DNA from: Parachlamydiaceae bacterium | Lineage (GTDB): Bacteria; Chlamydiota; Chlamydiia; Chlamydiales; Parachlamydiaceae | Reading direction: 5' to 3' | Length of the DNA: 41,732 bases | NCBI GenBank assembly: GCA_013813265.1 | Contig: JACCRY010000045.1 | Coordinates: 1 to 41,732 of the forward strand | In this document: one piece after another, positions 38,418 through 41,732 of the stretch | Layout of the letters: each line of letters starts with the position of its first letter | Position numbering within the stretch: position 1 is the stretch's first letter | Translations under genes and position numbers: made by a program | The notes under the pieces: generated by a model | What the model was told of the DNA's origin: nothing | What the model saw: only the letters and a program-made list of their open reading frames with translations | Database searches by the model: none

Positions 38418-41133
38418 AGCACTAATTATCGTTGAGTCTCCAGCAAAAATTAAAACATTGCGCAAGTTCCTTGGTGCAGATTATTTATTTGAGTCGTCGA
38501 TTGGTCATATTAGAGATCTACCTGAAAAGGAATTTGGAATTGATCTAGAACATGATTTTGAACCGACTTATGTTGTCATGACCGATAAAGCAGAAGTTAT
38601 CAGTAAATTAAAAAAAGCTGCGAAGCAGTGCGAGACCGTCTACCTATCACCGGATCCGGACCGCGAAGGAGAAGCCATTGCATGGCATATTGCACAAATC
38701 CTGCCACCGGGTACGCCCATTACGCGTATTACTTTCAATTCAATTACTAAAGAGGCCGTGCTTAAAGCAATTCAGCAGCCTCGTGAAATCGACATCTCTT
38801 TAGTGAATGCTCAGCAAGCTCGGCGACTTTTGGATCGAATTGTAGGCTATAAAACATCACCTCTCCTAAATCGGCGCATTCAGCGGGGGAAGAGCGGATT
38901 TGTATCTGCAGGCCGTGTACAGTCTGTTGCATTAAAACTGGTTGTAGACCGTGAAAAAGAAATCGAAGCCTTCAAACCGGTTGAATACTGGAACTTGGCA
39001 GCCTTATTGAAAGGTGAGTTGGAAGGGCGCACCTTTAAAGCTCAGCTATATTCGGTTGATGGGAGACGTATTGAAAAAGAAACTGTTGAAGGTAAGAACT
39101 ACCAGATCATCGGGAATAAAGAGACGGCTGATCTGATTCTTGCTAAATTGAAAGCAGGTCCTTATGTCGTCCTCACCGTAGAAAAGAAAGAAAAAAGGCG
39201 CAATGCTCCTCCACCATTTATCACATCGACATTGCAGCAGGAAGCTAGCCGTCATCATGGATTTTCTTCAGCCAAAACGATGAGCGTTGCTCAAAAGCTT
39301 TATGAAGGAATTGATCTAGGCAATTCTGGCCCTGAAGGTCTTATCACTTATATGCGTACCGACTCTGTACGTATCGCTCCGGAAGCAATTGAAGAAGCGC
39401 GAGGGTTTATCCTGAACACATATGGCCCTGATTTCTTACCGGCGCAATCAAAAAACTTTGCATCGCAAAAGAGTGCGCAAGATGCGCATGAAGCGATCCG
39501 GCCTGCTACATTATTGTATCCTCCAGAAACGATTGAAAAGTACCTGACGCGAGAGCAGTTTATGCTTTATCAACTGATCTGGAGAAGGTTTGTTGCAAGT
39601 CAGATGACCCCTGCAGTCTACGATACAGTTTCAGCTGATATTTCTGCTGGTAATGGTATTGTTGTAAGAGCAACCGGATCAACCATGAAATTTCAGGGTT
39701 ATCTCGTTCTCTATCAGGAAAAATCAGATGATGATGAGAGTGAGGAGGAAGGTAAAATATTGCCACCTTTAGAAGCGGACCAATTATTGCTTCTTCAGGA
39801 ATTGAGTTCAGAACAAGCATTTACAAGACCCCCGCCGCGATTTACTGAAGCTTCTTTGGTTAAGGAACTCGAGAAGTCAGGTATTGGACGTCCATCGACC
39901 TACGCGACGATTATGAATAAAATTCAAAGTCGTGACTATACAGTTAAAGAAAGTGGGCGTTTGAAGCCAACTGAACTTGGACAGGTCATTGCAGAGTTTT
40001 TAGAGAGCAATTTCCCGCAGATTATGAATATTGGGTTTACGGCTCAGATGGAAGATGATTTGGAGCTTGTTGCCGAAGGTAAAAAGGAATGGAAATCTCT
40101 TCTCCATGAATTTTGGGGGAAATTTAGTCCTGCTTTGGAGCTCGCAGAAAAGGGTGCATTTGTCCCAAAAGTGTTGACAGATCTTGACTGTCCTGTGTGC
40201 GGATCTAAATTGCAAAAAATTTGGTTTAAATCGAAATATTTTTATGGCTGTTCGAAATATCCCGACTGCTCTTATTCTGCTCCTGTGGAGGAAGTATCGT
40301 TCAATAAAGACGAATATGCTGATGATTTCGATTGGGACCAAAAATGCCCTAAATGTGACAAAGAGATGAAGCTCCGGCATGGAAAATTTGGAGCTTTTTT
40401 AGGTTGCACAACTTATCCTGAATGCAAAGGCATAGTGAATATCCCGAAAAAGGGTGAGGTTATCATTTCCAATGAAAATATGCCTGAATGTCCAGCTGTA
40501 GGGTGCACAGGAAAAGTTACGGCACGTAAGTCGCGTTATGGTAAAACATTTTATTCTTGTTCAACTTTTCCTGAATGCGATGTCATTGGCAATAGTTTGG
40601 AGCAACTTGAAACAAAATATGTTGATCATCCTCGCACAGCCTATGTAGCTAAAGGTAAACCGAAAGGTAAAGGGGCTGCAAAGACATCAGCAAAGACGTC
40701 AGCAAAGACAACTAAATCTGCTACTAAATCAAAATCAACAAAGAAAACTGCAGCACAAAAGACCGCGGATACTGAAAAGACAGCAGTAAAGAAAACAGCA
40801 GTAAAGAAAACAGCAGTGAAGAAAACAGCAGTTAAGAAGAGTACAGTGGCGAAAAAGGCTGATGGGATTGATAAGCCAGTTAAGGTTAAAAAGGCATCTT
40901 CGATGCCAGCTCAAGTGCTTTCAGCTGAGCTTGCAGATGTTGTGGGGAAACCTGAGTTGTCGCGAAGCGAAGTCACTAAAGAGTTATGGGTATATATTAA
41001 AGAGCATAATTTACAAGATTCTACTAATCGACGTCTGATTGTCCCGGATGCTAAACTTGCAAAAGTTTTTGGCAATTCTGAACCATTGGATATGTTTAAG
41101 TTAGCTGGAGTGCTTAATAAGCATTTTAAGTAG
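38410..41133 (+). CDS. topA: DNA topoisomerase I fused to a SWIB domain
   Basis: The enzyme relaxes negatively supercoiled DNA by a type IA single-strand passage mechanism. It has 907 residues. The TOPRIM domain starts ALIIVESPAKIKTLRKFLG (Glu9) with the acidic motif SPDPDREGEAIAWH (Asp81, Asp83). The active-site Tyr is Tyr314 in GLITYMRTDSVRI. Three four-cysteine zinc ribbons lie at about 594-620, 646-672 and 694-723. A basic Lys/Ala/Thr linker (about 750-830) then leads to a SWIB/MDM2-like domain (about 832-907: KELWVYIKEHNLQD, RRLIVPDAKLAKVFG). The topA-SWIB fusion is a known chlamydial feature. In the linker the codons for KTAVK repeat four times as 15-base units. Confidence 0.98.
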   Translation: MAKALIIVESPAKIKTLRKFLGADYLFESSIGHIRDLPEKEFGIDLEHDFEPTYVVMTDKAEVISKLKKAAKQCETVYLSPDPDREGEAIAWHIAQILPPGTPITRITFNSITKEAVLKAIQQPREIDISLVNAQQARRLLDRIVGYKTSPLLNRRIQRGKSGFVSAGRVQSVALKLVVDREKEIEAFKPVEYWNLAALLKGELEGRTFKAQLYSVDGRRIEKETVEGKNYQIIGNKETADLILAKLKAGPYVVLTVEKKEKRRNAPPPFITSTLQQEASRHHGFSSAKTMSVAQKLYEGIDLGNSGPEGLITYMRTDSVRIAPEAIEEARGFILNTYGPDFLPAQSKNFASQKSAQDAHEAIRPATLLYPPETIEKYLTREQFMLYQLIWRRFVASQMTPAVYDTVSADISAGNGIVVRATGSTMKFQGYLVLYQEKSDDDESEEEGKILPPLEADQLLLLQELSSEQAFTRPPPRFTEASLVKELEKSGIGRPSTYATIMNKIQSRDYTVKESGRLKPTELGQVIAEFLESNFPQIMNIGFTAQMEDDLELVAEGKKEWKSLLHEFWGKFSPALELAEKGAFVPKVLTDLDCPVCGSKLQKIWFKSKYFYGCSKYPDCSYSAPVEEVSFNKDEYADDFDWDQKCPKCDKEMKLRHGKFGAFLGCTTYPECKGIVNIPKKGEVIISNENMPECPAVGCTGKVTARKSRYGKTFYSCSTFPECDVIGNSLEQLETKYVDHPRTAYVAKGKPKGKGAAKTSAKTSAKTTKSATKSKSTKKTAAQKTADTEKTAVKKTAVKKTAVKKTAVKKSTVAKKADGIDKPVKVKKASSMPAQVLSAELADVVGKPELSRSEVTKELWVYIKEHNLQDSTNRRLIVPDAKLAKVFGNSEPLDMFKLAGVLNKHFK

Positions 41134-41149
41134 AGGTTAGGCTTCTATC

Positions 41150-41616
41150 ACCGCTACCGCGGCTAGTCGGTTTTTTTACATTTGACCCCGCATTCCGCTA
41201 CAGGCCTACCGGCCTTTCACTTCATGCGGGGCTATTACGTTAAATCGCTCCCGCGATCGAAGGCACGCCAATTTAGCATTTATTTTCGATAGCATATCCT
41301 GCCTTTGATCGGGGTAGCGTTTAACGTAATAGCCCCGCGTGGAACGTAGCGGAACGTGGGGTCGTGGCAGCGGTGCCAGAAGCGTAGAGCGAGTAAAACA
41401 ACATCCTGCCTTCGATCGCGGTAGCGATTTAACGTTATAGCCCGCGTGGAACGTAGCGGAACGTGGGTCGTGGCAGCGGTGCCAGAAGTCACAGCGAATA
41501 AATTGATGTCCTGTTTTTGATCGCGGTAGCGATTTAACGTAATAGCCCCGCGTGGAGCGTAGCGGAACGTGGGGTCATAGGTAATAAAAAATAGTTAGCC
41601 GCGGCAGCGGTGATAG
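41150..41616. repeat. Nested palindromic and tandem repeat array
   Basis: Three direct units with periods of about 107 and 105 bases start near 41298, 41405 and 41510. Each has the order CCTG-C/T-CTT, GATCGCGGTAGCGATTTAACG, TAGCCCCGCGTGGA, CGTAGCGGAACGTGGGGTC and GGCAGCGGTG. At 41150-41268 a further copy lies in the opposite orientation and contains CGCTCCCGCGATCGAAGGC. The array thus forms a large palindrome around 41280. GC content is clearly higher than in the surroundings. Its first part could act as the topA terminator. No protein is supported; the minus-strand frame at 41280-41492 only reflects the repeats. Confidence 0.85.
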
Positions 41617-41732
41617 GTGCGCGCGTGCGCGCACACATTTAGTGAGGTGAAAGTCCTCATCAAGGGTTGTCAAAGCCTTTGTAACTGAAAATAACTGCGT
41701 TACCGTGAGGTGGGGTGGGGAGCAATTGGAGG
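41617..41732 (+). mobile_element. Possible 5' end of a group II intron (runs off the window)
   Basis: The repeat unit is cut after GCAGCGGTGATAG and replaced by GTGCGCGCGTGCGCGCAC; the intact inverted copy continues as GATAGAAGCC instead. GTGCG is the typical first five bases of bacterial group II introns. Downstream, the hairpin GTGAGGTGAAAGTCCTCAT, the phrase AAAGCC, and GTAAC-TGAAAATAACTGC-GTTAC look like intron domain I. The catalytic domain V and the reverse transcriptase gene would lie outside the window, so this is a tentative call. An unrelated structured RNA is the alternative. Confidence 0.4.

Noticed and set aside
41280-41492. 70-aa minus-strand frame in the repeat array
   Set aside because: Its internal repeats simply mirror the DNA repeats; no start signal.
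41290-41616. CRISPR array
   Set aside because: Units are about 106 bases long, nearly identical over the whole length, and lack the short-repeat/unique-spacer pattern.

Overview
The window looks like a chromosomal segment of an environmental (amoeba-associated) chlamydia of the Parachlamydiaceae type. Three things support this: the gene order infA - tRNA-Thr - tuf - tRNA-Trp - secE - nusG - rplKAJL - rpoBC, a DNA topoisomerase I with a C-terminal SWIB domain (a chlamydial trait), and an AT-rich accessory side with ankyrin, MORN-like and TPR proteins of the sort used by intracellular bacteria. The lineage call is inferred from content and order; no database search was run.

Region 1 (1-11.9 kb) is accessory and decaying. 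It holds a relic of a repeat family, a 54-aa gene with a very good ribosome binding site, a broken TPR (type III chaperone-like) gene, a metallo-beta-lactamase-fold hydrolase, and an 882-aa ankyrin protein carrying a possible cysteine-protease module. It also holds a secreted-protein gene broken at a G9 tract, a possible glycosyltransferase, and a very large unrecognised gene split by two frameshifts, with a truncated copy of its 5' part about 3.5 kb upstream. Region 2 (12-18 kb, minus strand) is a three-gene RND efflux operon (adaptor, pump, outer-membrane channel) bounded by two strong inverted repeats. Region 3 (18.2-19.5 kb) is a MORN-like pseudogene and empty sequence.

Region 4 (19.5-32.7 kb, plus strand) is the conserved translation/transcription block. 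IF-1, EF-Tu, SecE, NusG, L11, L1, L10, L7/L12, RpoB and RpoC are all intact and full length. Hairpins lie after tuf, before rplK, after rplL and after rpoC. Region 5 (32.7-36.2 kb) holds a 334-bp MITE-like palindromic element and a 754-aa unrecognised membrane-associated protein with its own clear promoter and terminator. Region 6 (36.3-41.1 kb) is a tight plus-strand operon: an Rsm22-type ribosomal methyltransferase, dprA and topA-SWIB, with overlapping ends. Region 7 (41.15 kb to the end) is a GC-richer nested palindromic/tandem repeat array. It breaks off into a sequence starting GTGCG that may be the 5' end of a group II intron.

The most notable items are the possible intron insertion into the repeat array, the ankyrin protein with its His/Asn/Cys module, the poly-G tract in a secreted-protein gene, the family of palindromic non-coding elements, and the number of genes broken by one or a few lesions next to an untouched housekeeping block.
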